A DNA stretch of 64,000 nt from Streptomyces bacillaris (GCF_003268675.1 NZ_CP029378.1:682001-746000); one strand, 5' to 3'. Shown: positions 42,097 to 53,724, counted from the first letter of the stretch. A program made the numbers and translations. The notes: generated by a model from the sequence alone, not told the origin.

Positions 42097-43728
42097 ATGT
42101 CATCCTCCGACATCCATGTCAGCTGCACCTCCCTCTCCTTCTCCTGGCCCGACGGCACCGAGGTGCTCTCCGGTTTCGACTTCGCCGTGGGCCCCGGCCG
42201 CACCGGGCTCATCGGCGTCAACGGGTGCGGCAAATCGACCCTGTTGCGGCTGATCGCCGGTGAACTCACCCCGCTGGAGGGCGAGATCAAGGTCCGGGGC
42301 GGGCTCGGTCATCTGCCGCAGACCGCCACCCTGGACACCGCGCTCCGGGTCGATGAGGTGCTGGGCATCGCGGAGCGGCGAGCGGCGATCGACGCCGTCG
42401 AGGCCGGTGACGTACGCGAGGAACTCTTCGCCGTGATCGGTGAGGACTGGGACGTGGAGCAGCGGGCCCACGCCACGCTGGACGGGCTCGGCCTCGGCCA
42501 TTTCGGGCTGGACCGGACCGTCGGGGAGATGTCCGGCGGCGAGTGCGTACTGCTGCGGCTGGCGGCCCTGCTGCTGGCCCGGCCCGGGGTGCTGCTGCTG
42601 GACGAGCCGACGAACAATCTGGACGCGGTGGCGCGCGGACGGCTGTACGCCGCGGTCGACGCCTGGACCGGGGCGCTGCTCGTGGTGAGCCATGACCGGG
42701 AGCTGCTGGAGCGGGTCGACCGGATCGCGGATCTGCGGGACGGCTCGGTCACCTGGTACGGGGGCAATCTGTCGGCGTACGAGGAGGCGCTCGCGGTCGA
42801 GCAGGAGGCGGCGCAGCGGATGGTGCGGGCCGCGGAGTCCGACGTCCAACGGCAGAAGCGCGAACTGGCCGAGGCCCATATGAAGTTGGCCCGGCGCAGG
42901 CGGTACGGGCAGAAGATGTGGGACACCAAGCGGGAGCCCAAGGTGGTGATGGGTCAGCGCAAGCGGTCCGCCCAGGAGTCGGCCGGCAAGCACCGCATCC
43001 TGCACACCGAGCGGCTGGCGGAGGCCCGGGAGCGGCTGGACGAGGCGGAGTCGGCGGTCCGCGCGGACGAGGAGATCCGCATCGAGCTGCCGGCGACGCG
43101 GGTGCACCCGGGGAGCGAGGTACTGCTCCTGCGCGACCCCGTACCGCCCTACGGTCCGCCGCTGCACGGCGAGTTGGTGGTGCGAGGCCCCGAGCGGATC
43201 GCGCTGACCGGGCGCAACGGGGCCGGAAAGACGGCCCTGTTGCGGACCATCGCGGGCGAACTGGCCCCGCTCTCCGGCGAGGCCACCGCGCTGCTGCCGC
43301 TGGGGTTCCTGCCGCAGCGACTGGACTCGCTGGACGACGCCCTGTCGGTGGCGGAGAACGTGAAGCGGTCGGCCCCGGGCCTGAGCGACAACGGGGTACG
43401 GGCCCGGCTCGCGCGGTTCCTGATCAAGGGCGGGGCCGCCGATCTCCCGGCCGGGACGCTGTCGGGCGGGGAGCGGTTCCGGGCGGCGCTGGCGATGCTG
43501 CTGCTGGCGGACCCGGCGCCCCGGCTGCTGCTCCTCGACGAGCCGACGAACAGCCTGGACCTGGCGAGCGTACGGCGGCTGACCGAGGCCCTGGCGGCGT
43601 ACGAGGGGGCGCTGATCGTGGCGAGCCACGACGTGCCGTTCCTGGAGTCGATCGGCATCACCCGCTGGCTGTCGCTGGACGGGGAGCTGCGGGACACCTC
43701 GCCGGAGGAGGTGCGGGCGGCCCGGTGA
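42097..43728 (+). CDS. ABC-F family ATPase, probable antibiotic-resistance type
   Basis: 543 residues, two ABC domains, no membrane helices. Domain 1: GVNGCGKST near 43, MSGGECVLLRLAALLLARPG and LLLDEPTNNLD. A charged ~80-residue linker rich in Arg, Gln and Lys corresponds to the ribosome-probing arm. Domain 2: GRNGAGKTALL, LSGGERFRAALAMLLL and LLLDEPTNSLDL. The ATG at 42097 is used; a GTG at 41995 is in frame but adds 34 residues unlike the family. It is followed 85 nt later by a UvrA-like gene of the drug-resistance type, so the two may protect against the same or related compounds. Confidence 0.88.
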   Translation: MSSSDIHVSCTSLSFSWPDGTEVLSGFDFAVGPGRTGLIGVNGCGKSTLLRLIAGELTPLEGEIKVRGGLGHLPQTATLDTALRVDEVLGIAERRAAIDAVEAGDVREELFAVIGEDWDVEQRAHATLDGLGLGHFGLDRTVGEMSGGECVLLRLAALLLARPGVLLLDEPTNNLDAVARGRLYAAVDAWTGALLVVSHDRELLERVDRIADLRDGSVTWYGGNLSAYEEALAVEQEAAQRMVRAAESDVQRQKRELAEAHMKLARRRRYGQKMWDTKREPKVVMGQRKRSAQESAGKHRILHTERLAEARERLDEAESAVRADEEIRIELPATRVHPGSEVLLLRDPVPPYGPPLHGELVVRGPERIALTGRNGAGKTALLRTIAGELAPLSGEATALLPLGFLPQRLDSLDDALSVAENVKRSAPGLSDNGVRARLARFLIKGGAADLPAGTLSGGERFRAALAMLLLADPAPRLLLLDEPTNSLDLASVRRLTEALAAYEGALIVASHDVPFLESIGITRWLSLDGELRDTSPEEVRAAR

Positions 43729-43800
43729 GCGGCCTCGCGGGATCGGCGGGATCGGCGGGATCCATGGGAAAAGGCGACAGAAGCTGTCGGGTATCCCGCC

Positions 43801-43806
43801 TAGCGT
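43801..43806 (+). promoter_or_regulatory. -10 box of a probably leaderless uvrA-like transcript
   Basis: TAGCGT ends 7 nt before the ATG at 43814; no Shine-Dalgarno is seen between. Confidence 0.5.
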
Positions 43807-43813
43807 CGCCCGC

Positions 43814-46099
<2,286 letters not shown>

Positions 46100-46198
46100 C
46101 CTGCGAAGACTCTCACATCACCGCCATGAGCTGCGCACATGACGGTACGTAGTCGGGTGCCAGCGGGGACGGGCTTGGCTTTGCCCTTACGGTCGCCT

Positions 46199-46235
46199 TA
46201 ACCTACGGTCTCGTAACCTACGAAGCCGTAGGTAA
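46199..46235. promoter_or_regulatory. triple TAACCTACG operator upstream of the desaturase gene
   Basis: TAACCTACG occurs at 46199-46207 and 46214-46222 as direct repeats, and CGTAGGTAA at 46227-46235 as the inverted copy with one mismatch. ACCTACGG (46201-46208) pairs with CCGTAGGT (46226-46233). The element overlaps the expected promoter, 25 nt before the GTG. Sites of this style are bound by TetR-type fatty-acid regulators. Confidence 0.65.
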
Positions 46236-46259
46236 TTATCCCGTCCCCAGGAGCCACCC

Positions 46260-47234
46260 GTGACGATCACCTCTCCCCACCTCGGCAGTTCGAAGGCGTG
46301 GACCGACGCCCAGCTGCTGTACGCGCTCGAAGAGGTGGTCGAGAAGGAGCTCAACCGCCATCTCAAGGTCGCCAAGGACTGGATGCCGCACGAGTACGTC
46401 CCCTTCTCCGACGGCCGGAACTTCCCGGGCGTCTTCGAGGACGGCGAGGCGTGGGCGGCGGACCAGTCCAAGGTCACCGACGTCGGCAAGATCGCGCTCG
46501 TGGTGAACCTCCTCACCGAGGACAACCTCCCCAGCTACCACCACGAGATCGCCTCCCTCTTCGGCCGCGACGGCGCCTGGGGCACCTGGGTGCACCGCTG
46601 GACCGCCGAGGAGGGCCGCCACGGGATCGTGATGCGCGACTACCTGCTCACCTCGCGCGCCGTCGACCCGGACCAGCTGGAGCAGTTCCGCATGGCGCAC
46701 ATGGCGGAGGGGTTCGAGTCGGACAACCGGCACTCGATGCTGCACTCCGTCGCGTACGTCGCCTTCCAGGAGCTGGCCACCCGCGTCTCCCACCGCAACA
46801 CCGGCCACCAGTCCGGGGACCCGGTCTGCGACCGGATGCTGGCCCGGATCGCGACCGACGAGAACCTGCACATGGTCTTCTACCGCAACCTCCTGGGCGC
46901 CGCCTTCGAGCTGGCCCCGGACCTGACCATGCAGGCCGTGCGCGATGTCGTCGTCAACTTCCGGATGCCCGGCCACGGCATGCCCGGCTTCGAGCGGGCC
47001 GCCGCGCAGATGGCGATCGGCGAGATCTACAACATGCGCATCCACCACGACGACGTGATCCAGCCGGTGCTACGCCACCTGAAGGTCATGAACATCGACG
47101 GGCTCGGCCCCGAGGGCATGAAGGCCCAGGAGGAGCTGGGGCTGTACATGGGCGGCCTGGACAGCGAGGCCGCGAAGTTCGACGAGAAGCTCGCCGCCCG
47201 CAAGGCCCGGATGGCGGCCCGCGGCCGCGCCTGA
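46260..47234 (+). CDS. acyl-ACP desaturase (ferritin-like diiron)
   Basis: 324 residues. The diiron ligands are seen as WTAEEGRH near residue 120 (ExxH) and ATDENLH near 202, with further helix glutamates, e.g. ALEEVVEKELNRH near 21-33. VQPVLRHLKVMNIDGL near 265 is typical of actinobacterial DesA-type soluble desaturases. It introduces a cis double bond into acyl chains carried on ACP or CoA, adjusting membrane fluidity. GTG start with CCAGGAG 7 nt upstream. The strong repeat element just upstream indicates dedicated transcriptional control. Confidence 0.93.
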   Translation: MTITSPHLGSSKAWTDAQLLYALEEVVEKELNRHLKVAKDWMPHEYVPFSDGRNFPGVFEDGEAWAADQSKVTDVGKIALVVNLLTEDNLPSYHHEIASLFGRDGAWGTWVHRWTAEEGRHGIVMRDYLLTSRAVDPDQLEQFRMAHMAEGFESDNRHSMLHSVAYVAFQELATRVSHRNTGHQSGDPVCDRMLARIATDENLHMVFYRNLLGAAFELAPDLTMQAVRDVVVNFRMPGHGMPGFERAAAQMAIGEIYNMRIHHDDVIQPVLRHLKVMNIDGLGPEGMKAQEELGLYMGGLDSEAAKFDEKLAARKARMAARGRA

Positions 47235-47334
47235 GACAACCGCCGAGCCGCAGGACCACCGGGCCACCGAGCCGCCTGACCATCCGGTCCGCCCGGCCGC
47301 CCCGCCGCTGCCGCTGCTCCGGCGCCGGGCCCCG

Positions 47335-50300
47335 TCACTCCGCCGCGGTGAACTGCGCGTACGCCACGTCGCGCACATCGCCGCAGGGGTGCCGGCGGAG
47401 CATCCGCAGCTGGGTGCGCCACGGCCCGGTCCACTCGGTGCGCCGGCCGCAGGCCACCGTCAGCTCGGCGGCGAACAGGCCCTCCGTGAGATCACCGGTC
47501 CCCGCCAGCCGCGCGACGACGTCGAGCAGGGTCTCCGGATCACTGGTCTCGCCCCCACGGGCGAACTGGACCCCCTTCCCGACGGTGCGGGCGGTCCGGC
47601 CGGCGAGCGCGGGGTGGTCCGCGTGCAGGGCGGCCAGCTCCACCAGGGCGGCGTGCAGCTCGTCGGCCCCCATGCTCGCGGGCTCCAGTGACTCCACGAG
47701 CAGGGAGACCGCCTGCGGTACGAGTTCGCGGTGGCCGGCGAGGGTCCGCCCGGCCTCCGCGAGGACGGCCCTGCGCGAGCGGTCGGGCGGACCGGACCAG
47801 CGCGTCAGCGCGTCGGTGAGCGCGTGGAGGCGCTGCCGGGCGGGCCGGTCCCGCTCGGCTCCCGCGTCGTCCGCCGTCTCCCCCGTGGCCAGCAGGGTCA
47901 GCGCGCGGTTCAGCGCGGTGGCGGCCTGCTCACCGGCCGGGGCGGCCTCGGCCAGGGCGACGGCGGCGGAACTCCAGGTTCCGCGCCGGTCCATGTCGGT
48001 GAGCGCGTCGACCAGGACGGTGGCGGCTCCGGGCGCCCAGGGCAGCCACCGGACCAGTGCGCGGTGGCCGAGGGAGGCCACTTCGTCGTCGTCCGACGCG
48101 CAGACGCTCCGGACCAGCTTCGCGTAGCGGGGCCGGTGGCCGGGGTCCAGCTCGTTCGGGTGGGTCCGCAGGACGGCGGTGCGCAGGGCGCGGTCGCCCG
48201 TCGCCGCGTCCGCCATCACCTCCCCCATCCGCTCGTCACCGAGCAGCGCCGCGCCCGAGGCCACACAGGCGGCCCGCACGTCGGGGTGCTGGCAGGGCTC
48301 GGCGTACGCGTCGGCCAGGACGGCGGCCGCGTCGGGCAGGGGCAGCAGGGTGGCGGCCAGCCGGACCGCCTCCTTGCGGGCGGTCACCTTGCCGGTGCCG
48401 GGTGCGGTACGGGCGGCGAGCAGGGCCCGCAGCCGGGACGGGCGGGCGTGGGCGGCGGCCCGGCCTGCCGCGTAGAGCGCGACCCGGGCCCGGTCGTCCC
48501 CGGCGTGGGCCAGCAGGTCGGGCAGGGTGTCGGCGGGCCGGTCGGTGCGGGCGAGGGCGGCCAGCGCCGCTTCCGCGAGCACCACGTCCGGGGCGTCCAC
48601 CCAGGCCCGTACGGCATCGGCGCCCTGCCCGGGGAGTGCGGCGAGCCGGGCGAGCGCCGCCGCGCGCGTGTACAGCGGGAGCTTTCCGTCCGCGACGGTA
48701 CGTTCCAACTCCCGGCAGACCGCCCGCTGCTGACGGGGCGTCCAGCGGGTTCCGGCGGACTCGGCGGCGATGGTCCACACCGTGCCGGAGGTGAGGAAGC
48801 GGCCCCGGGGCGGGGTGCCGTCGAGGTAGGCGTCGAGGAGGTCGGTGCGCCGGGTGGTCAGGACCCGTTCCACGGCGGGGAGCGTGGCGGCGGACGGGTC
48901 GCGGGTGAGCAGCCGCTCGACCCGGACGTCCCGGTCCGCCGCGCCCTGGAGCCAGAGGCCGACGGCGCTGCGCGCGGTGGCGGCGGACCCGTAGTCCACG
49001 GCCTGCCGGAGCAGCTCTTGGAGGCCGGGCAGGGTGGCGGCGCGGCGGCCGAGGGACCGGGCGAGGGCGAGGACCAGACCGTAGTCGGAGCGTTCGGCGC
49101 CCGCCTCCAGCCAGGGCCGCAGCGCTTCGAGGACGACCTGCTCCTGGCCCCGGCGCAGGGTGCGGTCCAGTCGGCCGAGGTCGGCGCTGCCGCTGTTGCC
49201 GGAGATCCGGACCAGCGTGCGCAACGCCCAGTTGAGCAGGGCGCGTTCGCCGGTGACCGCGTGTTCGCGCAGGACGGCGACGGCGAGCGCGGTGAGAGCG
49301 GAGCGGGTCGCGGCGGAGGAGTCGCGGGCCTCCACCGCGTCGGTGGCGATGCGGTCGAGGAGGGGCTCGACGGTGTCGGTGAAGAGGGCGGGCCGGACGG
49401 CGATGAGTGCGCGCAGGGCGACGGAGCGGACCGGGTCCTGCTCGTTGCGCAGCCGCCCCATCTCCGCCAACACCGCCGCCACGGCGCTTTGTTCACCGGA
49501 GCGCCCGGCGCTGTGCACGAGCAGCGACCAGGCGGTCGCCCGGTCGTCGGCGGCGGGCTCGCGGGTGGCGGCCAGGAGCCGTTCCCGTACCTCGTCGAAG
49601 GGCAGATACGACTCGGCGCGCAGGACAATGGCGCGGTCGCCGCCCCGGGACCGGGCACGTTCGGCCAGCCGCCGTGCGACGGTCGCCGCGTACGTACGGG
49701 GCAGGGCGTCCAGCAAGGCGGTGTCGACGGTGACTTCGGCGCCCTCGCCCCGGCCCGCGACGGCCGCTTCATGGACGGCGGCGCGGCGGGAGGGCGCCAG
49801 GACGCGGAGGAGGCGGGGCAGCAACCCCGTTATGACACGCCCCAGTTCGGCGACGAGGCCGTCGGGCAGCCCGGCCACCAGCCGGTGCAGCAGGGTGCGG
49901 CTCAGCGCCCGCTCCGGTATCGCGCAGCCGCCGGGGGTCAGGAGCAGCCGGGCGAAGCGGGTGGGGTCGGCGGCGGCGAGATGCCCGAGGCTGCGGTGGA
50001 GCGAGCCGGGGAGGCGCGCGGGGCCGTACTGCTCCAGGAGGTCGAGCACCCGGTGCGGGAGGGTCCTCGCCGCTGCGGCGATGCCCCGGTCGTAGCCGTA
50101 CCAGTGCCACCAGCCGTCGCGTTCGGCGGCGGGGAGGGCGGCCAGCTCGGCCGTCACGGCGTCGAGCAGCGGGCCGGGGTGGTGGTGGCCGAGCGAGGAC
50201 CAGCCGTCCACCGAACGCAGCAGGCCGGGCAGGAGGTCCGCCACCACGGCGGCCGAGCACCCGGGCAGCAGCCGGGCCGCCTCGGCGTCCCCCCAGACCG

Positions 50301-50715
50301 CCCGCAGGGCGGGGAGCAGCCGGTCCGCGAGCGCGGTGCGCCCGTCCCGGGCGATGGCCCGGACGAGTTGTCGCCGTACGGCGGCGGGCGCGTCGGTGAA
50401 GGCCTCCTCGTACACCTCGTCCGGCACCCCGAGGCTCCGGGCCGCCCGCAGGGCATGACCGCGTACGACCCGGTCCTCATCGGTGAGGTGCACCCCGATC
50501 CACTCGGTGTCCCGGCCGACGGCCGCCGCGACCACGGCGATGCGCCGCTCGTACGGATCACCGTCCGCCAGCTCCTCCAGCACCGGACGCAGCACCCCCT
50601 GGTCCGCCAACCGCCGTGCGCGTGAGGCGAGTTCCGCCATGCGCTGCGGATGGGGCAGCGGGTCGAGCGCGTCCAGGAGGGCGGCGGCGAGGACGAGGGG
50701 CTGTGCGTCGGTCAT
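47335..50715 (-). CDS. very large HEAT-repeat-like alpha-helical protein, function unknown
   Basis: 1126 residues, almost wholly alpha-helical, rich in Ala, Leu and Arg with repeated helix pairs separated by short Gly/Asp turns, as in HEAT or armadillo solenoids. Examples: VVRGHALRAARSLGVPDEVYEEAF near 83, VRSVALRALIAVRPALF near 430, VRLAATLLPLPDAAAVLADAYAEP near 800. No signal peptide, membrane segment or catalytic motif is seen. It is likely a protein-interaction scaffold. It is convergent with the desaturase gene and 162 nt downstream of the GMC oxidoreductase start-side neighbour. No function is assigned. Confidence 0.85.
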   Translation of the reverse strand: MTDAQPLVLAAALLDALDPLPHPQRMAELASRARRLADQGVLRPVLEELADGDPYERRIAVVAAAVGRDTEWIGVHLTDEDRVVRGHALRAARSLGVPDEVYEEAFTDAPAAVRRQLVRAIARDGRTALADRLLPALRAVWGDAEAARLLPGCSAAVVADLLPGLLRSVDGWSSLGHHHPGPLLDAVTAELAALPAAERDGWWHWYGYDRGIAAAARTLPHRVLDLLEQYGPARLPGSLHRSLGHLAAADPTRFARLLLTPGGCAIPERALSRTLLHRLVAGLPDGLVAELGRVITGLLPRLLRVLAPSRRAAVHEAAVAGRGEGAEVTVDTALLDALPRTYAATVARRLAERARSRGGDRAIVLRAESYLPFDEVRERLLAATREPAADDRATAWSLLVHSAGRSGEQSAVAAVLAEMGRLRNEQDPVRSVALRALIAVRPALFTDTVEPLLDRIATDAVEARDSSAATRSALTALAVAVLREHAVTGERALLNWALRTLVRISGNSGSADLGRLDRTLRRGQEQVVLEALRPWLEAGAERSDYGLVLALARSLGRRAATLPGLQELLRQAVDYGSAATARSAVGLWLQGAADRDVRVERLLTRDPSAATLPAVERVLTTRRTDLLDAYLDGTPPRGRFLTSGTVWTIAAESAGTRWTPRQQRAVCRELERTVADGKLPLYTRAAALARLAALPGQGADAVRAWVDAPDVVLAEAALAALARTDRPADTLPDLLAHAGDDRARVALYAAGRAAAHARPSRLRALLAARTAPGTGKVTARKEAVRLAATLLPLPDAAAVLADAYAEPCQHPDVRAACVASGAALLGDERMGEVMADAATGDRALRTAVLRTHPNELDPGHRPRYAKLVRSVCASDDDEVASLGHRALVRWLPWAPGAATVLVDALTDMDRRGTWSSAAVALAEAAPAGEQAATALNRALTLLATGETADDAGAERDRPARQRLHALTDALTRWSGPPDRSRRAVLAEAGRTLAGHRELVPQAVSLLVESLEPASMGADELHAALVELAALHADHPALAGRTARTVGKGVQFARGGETSDPETLLDVVARLAGTGDLTEGLFAAELTVACGRRTEWTGPWRTQLRMLRRHPCGDVRDVAYAQFTAAE

Positions 50716-50770
50716 GGGGGGATTGTGCCGTGCGGGTGAGGTCCGCCCCAGGGGATTTCCGGGGCGGACC

Positions 50771-50812
50771 GGGGGTTACGGGGCGCGGCTCGGGGGTTTC
50801 GGGGCGCGGCTC
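50771..50812. repeat. 21-bp tandem duplication
   Basis: Two adjacent 21-bp units (50771-50791 and 50792-50812), both starting GGGGGTT and ending GGGGCGCGGCTC, with one mismatch. They lie in the 162-nt gap between the HEAT-like gene and the GMC oxidoreductase gene, followed by further TTACGG-like fragments. Confidence 0.8.
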
Positions 50813-50877
50813 GGGACCTTACGGGCGGCCCTGGGGCTTTACGCCCAGAGGAGTTCCGGGGTCTACGGCCCGGCGGG

Positions 50878-52542
50878 CTACCGGACCGCCGCCACCCGGG
50901 CGTCGGCGCGGATGAGCTCGGCGGCGCGCTCGGCCAGGGCGACGGTCGGGGCGTGGGTGTGGCCCCGGGTGATCCGTGGCATGACCGACGCGTCGACGAC
51001 CCGCAGCCCGCTCACCCCGCGCACCCGGAGGCGGGGATCGGTCACGGACCCCTCGTCCTGGCCCATGCGGCAGGTGCCGACCGGGTGGTAGAGGGTTTCG
51101 GCCGCGCCCCGGACCGCCCGGCCCAGCTCGGCGTCGTCGACCACACCCGGGTAGGGGCCCATGGGTGCGCCGGCGTGCGCTGCGAGGGGCGGGGAGGCGA
51201 GCAGCCGCTCGGCGCGGCGGACGCCCGCGATGATGCGGCGCAGGTCCGATTCGTCGGTGAGGTACCCCGGGTCGATGCGCACCTCGGTGCCGTCGGGGGC
51301 GAGGGTGATCCGGCCGGTGCTCTCCGGCTGGAGCAGGATGACGCCGAGGGTGATGCCGTGCTCGGTGGGGGCGGTCAGTCCGTGGTTGATGAAGGGCGCC
51401 GGAGCGAAGATCAACTCCAGGTCGGGGGCGGCCTGTTCGGGGCTGGAGCGGACGAACGCCACGGCCTCCCCGACGTTGGAGGTCAGCGGTCCCCGTCGGG
51501 CGAGGAGGTAGCGCGCGAGGTTGGCGGGGGTGTCGGCGCCGGTCAGTGTCACCGGCTGCGGGCAGCGCACGGTGACGGCGAAGGACAGGTGGTCCTGAAG
51601 GTTCCGCCCGACGTCCGGGGAGGCGGCCCGCACCTCGATCCCCGCCGCGCGGAGCGCCTCCGGCTCACCGATGCCGGAGCGCAGCAGAAGCTGGGGCGAG
51701 CCGATGGCGCCCGCGCTGAGGATCACCTCGCGGCGGGCGGTGAGGTGTCCGGGGGCACGCCGGTCGGTGGACTGCGTGGTGACGCCGGTGACGCGGGTGC
51801 CGTCGAAGGCCAGGCCGGTCACCCGGGCGCCGGTCAGCACATCCAGGTTGGGGCGGCGGGCCGCCCGTTTCAGGCAGCCGTCGGCCGCGCTCCAGCGGCG
51901 GCCCCGGCGCTGGTTGAGCGCGGTGAGGGAGCAGCCGCTGTGGTCGGGCACGTTGAGCTCGGCAAGCTCCGGCAGACCGTCGGACAGGCAGGCGGCGAGG
52001 AACGCGGCGCTGAGGGGGCTCGGGTCACGGGGCGGCGAGATGAAGAGCGGCCCGTCGTGGCCGTACGTGGGGCGCGCGGCGGATCCGGCGCCGACGGCGG
52101 GACCCGCGTCCGCGCCAGTGGGGCTCTGGTCCGCGGCGGTGGGGCCGGTCCAGGTTTCCGCGCGGCGGAAGTACCGTACGAACGCGTCGTGGGACCACTC
52201 CTCCCCCGCACTCCGCGCCCAGGTGTCGTAGTCGTCCCGGTGGCCGCGCACCCACATCATCGCGTTGATGGACGAGGACCCGCCGAGACCGTGACCACGC
52301 GGCCAGTACAACTCGCGCCCGCCGAGACCCGGTTGGGGGACGGTGTGCAGGTCCCAGTCGTACGGGGTCTTGAACAGCTTCGGAAAGGCCGCCGGGATGC
52401 GGATCTCCGGCTTCCGGTCGGGCCCGCCGGACTCCACCAGCGCGACGCGGACCGTCGGGTCCTCGGTGAGCCGGGCGGCCAGGACACAGCCCGCCGATCC
52501 GGCGCCGACGACGATGTAGTCGTAGCTGGTGCTGCTGCTCAT
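50878..52542 (-). CDS. GMC family oxidoreductase (choline/alcohol dehydrogenase-like)
   Basis: 554 residues. FAD-binding YDYIVVGAGSAGCVLAARL starts at residue 7, and GLGGSSSINAMMWVRGH near 84 is the GMC signature. ILSAGAIGSPQLLLRSGIG near 280 is the second signature, and LYHPVGTCRMG near 490 with DASVMPRITRGHTHAP near 515 carries the catalytic His region. It oxidises an alcohol; choline is one option but no BetB partner is adjacent. The ATG at 52542 begins the conserved N-terminus. The Thr/Ala-rich insertion near 130-150 is unusual. It is 59 nt downstream of the WhiB gene. Confidence 0.92.
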   Translation of the reverse strand: MSSSTSYDYIVVGAGSAGCVLAARLTEDPTVRVALVESGGPDRKPEIRIPAAFPKLFKTPYDWDLHTVPQPGLGGRELYWPRGHGLGGSSSINAMMWVRGHRDDYDTWARSAGEEWSHDAFVRYFRRAETWTGPTAADQSPTGADAGPAVGAGSAARPTYGHDGPLFISPPRDPSPLSAAFLAACLSDGLPELAELNVPDHSGCSLTALNQRRGRRWSAADGCLKRAARRPNLDVLTGARVTGLAFDGTRVTGVTTQSTDRRAPGHLTARREVILSAGAIGSPQLLLRSGIGEPEALRAAGIEVRAASPDVGRNLQDHLSFAVTVRCPQPVTLTGADTPANLARYLLARRGPLTSNVGEAVAFVRSSPEQAAPDLELIFAPAPFINHGLTAPTEHGITLGVILLQPESTGRITLAPDGTEVRIDPGYLTDESDLRRIIAGVRRAERLLASPPLAAHAGAPMGPYPGVVDDAELGRAVRGAAETLYHPVGTCRMGQDEGSVTDPRLRVRGVSGLRVVDASVMPRITRGHTHAPTVALAERAAELIRADARVAAVR

Positions 52543-52601
52543 CGCGACTCCCCTGCCCGGATGTGGATGACAGCGGGATTGTGGCATGTACGGGGCGCTG
52601 T

Positions 52602-52856
52602 TCAGCCCTGTTCGCGTTCTTTCCGGCGCAGCCGCTCGCGCTCCTTCTCGGAGAGCCCGCCCCAGACGCCGAACCGCTCGTCATTGGCGAGGGCGTACTC
52701 CAGGCAGGCCACGCGCCCCTCGCAGACGCCGCACAGCTGCTTGGCCTCGCGCGTCGAACTGCCCGGGGCCGGAAAGAAGAACTCGGGTCCGGCCTGCGCA
52801 CACAGCGCGCTCTCCTGCCAGTCGAGCGCGTCGTCGGTCACCATGTTGATCAGCAT
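52602..52856 (-). CDS. WhiB family Fe-S transcriptional regulator
   Basis: 84 residues with the four-cysteine [4Fe-4S] site: ALCAQAGPEFFFP, then CGVCEGRVACLEYALA (C-x2-C-x5-C), followed by the GVWGGLSEKERERLRR turn and basic helix that contacts DNA or sigma factor. WhiB-like proteins sense redox or NO and guide development or resistance. Either ATG 52856 or ATG 52844 could be the start; neither has a strong ribosome-binding site. The residues around the cysteines resemble WhiB itself more than WblC. Its paralogue identity is not certain. Confidence 0.9.
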   Translation of the reverse strand: MLINMVTDDALDWQESALCAQAGPEFFFPAPGSSTREAKQLCGVCEGRVACLEYALANDERFGVWGGLSEKERERLRRKEREQG

Positions 52857-52902
52857 GGGAGCTACGGTGCACGGCCCCGATAAACGACCGATCAACGATT
52901 CA

Positions 52903-53724
52903 TCAATCCCTCGGCGCGCCGCCTTCCCCTCCCTGCCTCGGCTGGGGCTTCATGAGCGCGAACACCGCCCCGTACGGATCGGTGACGTTGGCCATCGTGC
53001 CGACGCCCGGGACCTCCATGGGCGGCAGCGCCTCCGCCCCGCCGAGCCGCTTCGCCGCGGCCACCGCGCCCTCCACGTCCTCGACCTCGAAGTACGGCAG
53101 CCAGTGCGGGCCGCGCGCGGCCTCGGCCGGGACGTCGCTCATCGTCACCAGGCCGCCGAACGACAGCTCGGGGCCGGTGCCCGCGGGATGAACCGTGGTG
53201 TAGACGTACTCGGTGCCCTCCACCTTCAGCGGCTCGGTCTTCCACCGGAAGACATCGCCGAAGAACCGGGACGCCGCCGGGACGTCCGGGGTGTACAACT
53301 CGACCCAGAGAAGCGATCCCGGCTGCTGGATCATGCCCACACCGGGGTTCTGCCGGGGCTGCCAGACGCCGAAATAGGCCCCGCCCGGGTCCAGGAAGCC
53401 GCCCATGCGCCCGTAGTCGAGGACCTCCATCGGCTCGAAGGCCAGGCGGCCGCCGGCCTGGTTCACCAACTGGGCGGTGGAGCTGACGTCGGACGACTGG
53501 AAGTAGACGGACCAGGCGCTGGAGGACTGCTCCTCCGGGACCGTCATGACCCCGGCGACGGTGTGCCCGTCCAGGGTGAACATCCCGTATCCCCCGACCT
53601 CGGGGCCGCCCGGGACCAGCTCCCAGCCGAAGAGGCCGCCGTAGAACGTGAGGGCCCCGTCGAGATCGGGCGTGCCCAGGTCGACCCAGTTGGGCGCTCC
53701 GTCGGGAAAGACGGGGTTGAGCAT
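52903..53724 (-). CDS. double VOC (glyoxalase/bleomycin-resistance fold) protein
   Basis: 273 residues made of two VOC modules of about 125 residues each: APNWVDLGTPDLDGALTFYGGLFGW at the start and LLWVELYTPDVPAASRFFGDVFRW near 140. Each is followed by the paired beta strands of the fold (GYGMFTLDGHTVAGVM; GLVTMSDVP). Such tandem proteins form one metal or ligand pocket per chain; some act as lyases or drug binders, most are unassigned. The ATG at 53724 is used with GAAGGAGCACGTC upstream; the longer frame to 54495 has no family support. Confidence 0.88.
   Translation of the reverse strand: MLNPVFPDGAPNWVDLGTPDLDGALTFYGGLFGWELVPGGPEVGGYGMFTLDGHTVAGVMTVPEEQSSSAWSVYFQSSDVSSTAQLVNQAGGRLAFEPMEVLDYGRMGGFLDPGGAYFGVWQPRQNPGVGMIQQPGSLLWVELYTPDVPAASRFFGDVFRWKTEPLKVEGTEYVYTTVHPAGTGPELSFGGLVTMSDVPAEAARGPHWLPYFEVEDVEGAVAAAKRLGGAEALPPMEVPGVGTMANVTDPYGAVFALMKPQPRQGGEGGAPRD

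Noticed and set aside
47731..50625. 964-codon plus-strand frame opposite the HEAT-like gene
   Set aside because: Gly/Arg/Gln-rich composition without a fold; it mirrors the codon bias of the minus-strand gene.
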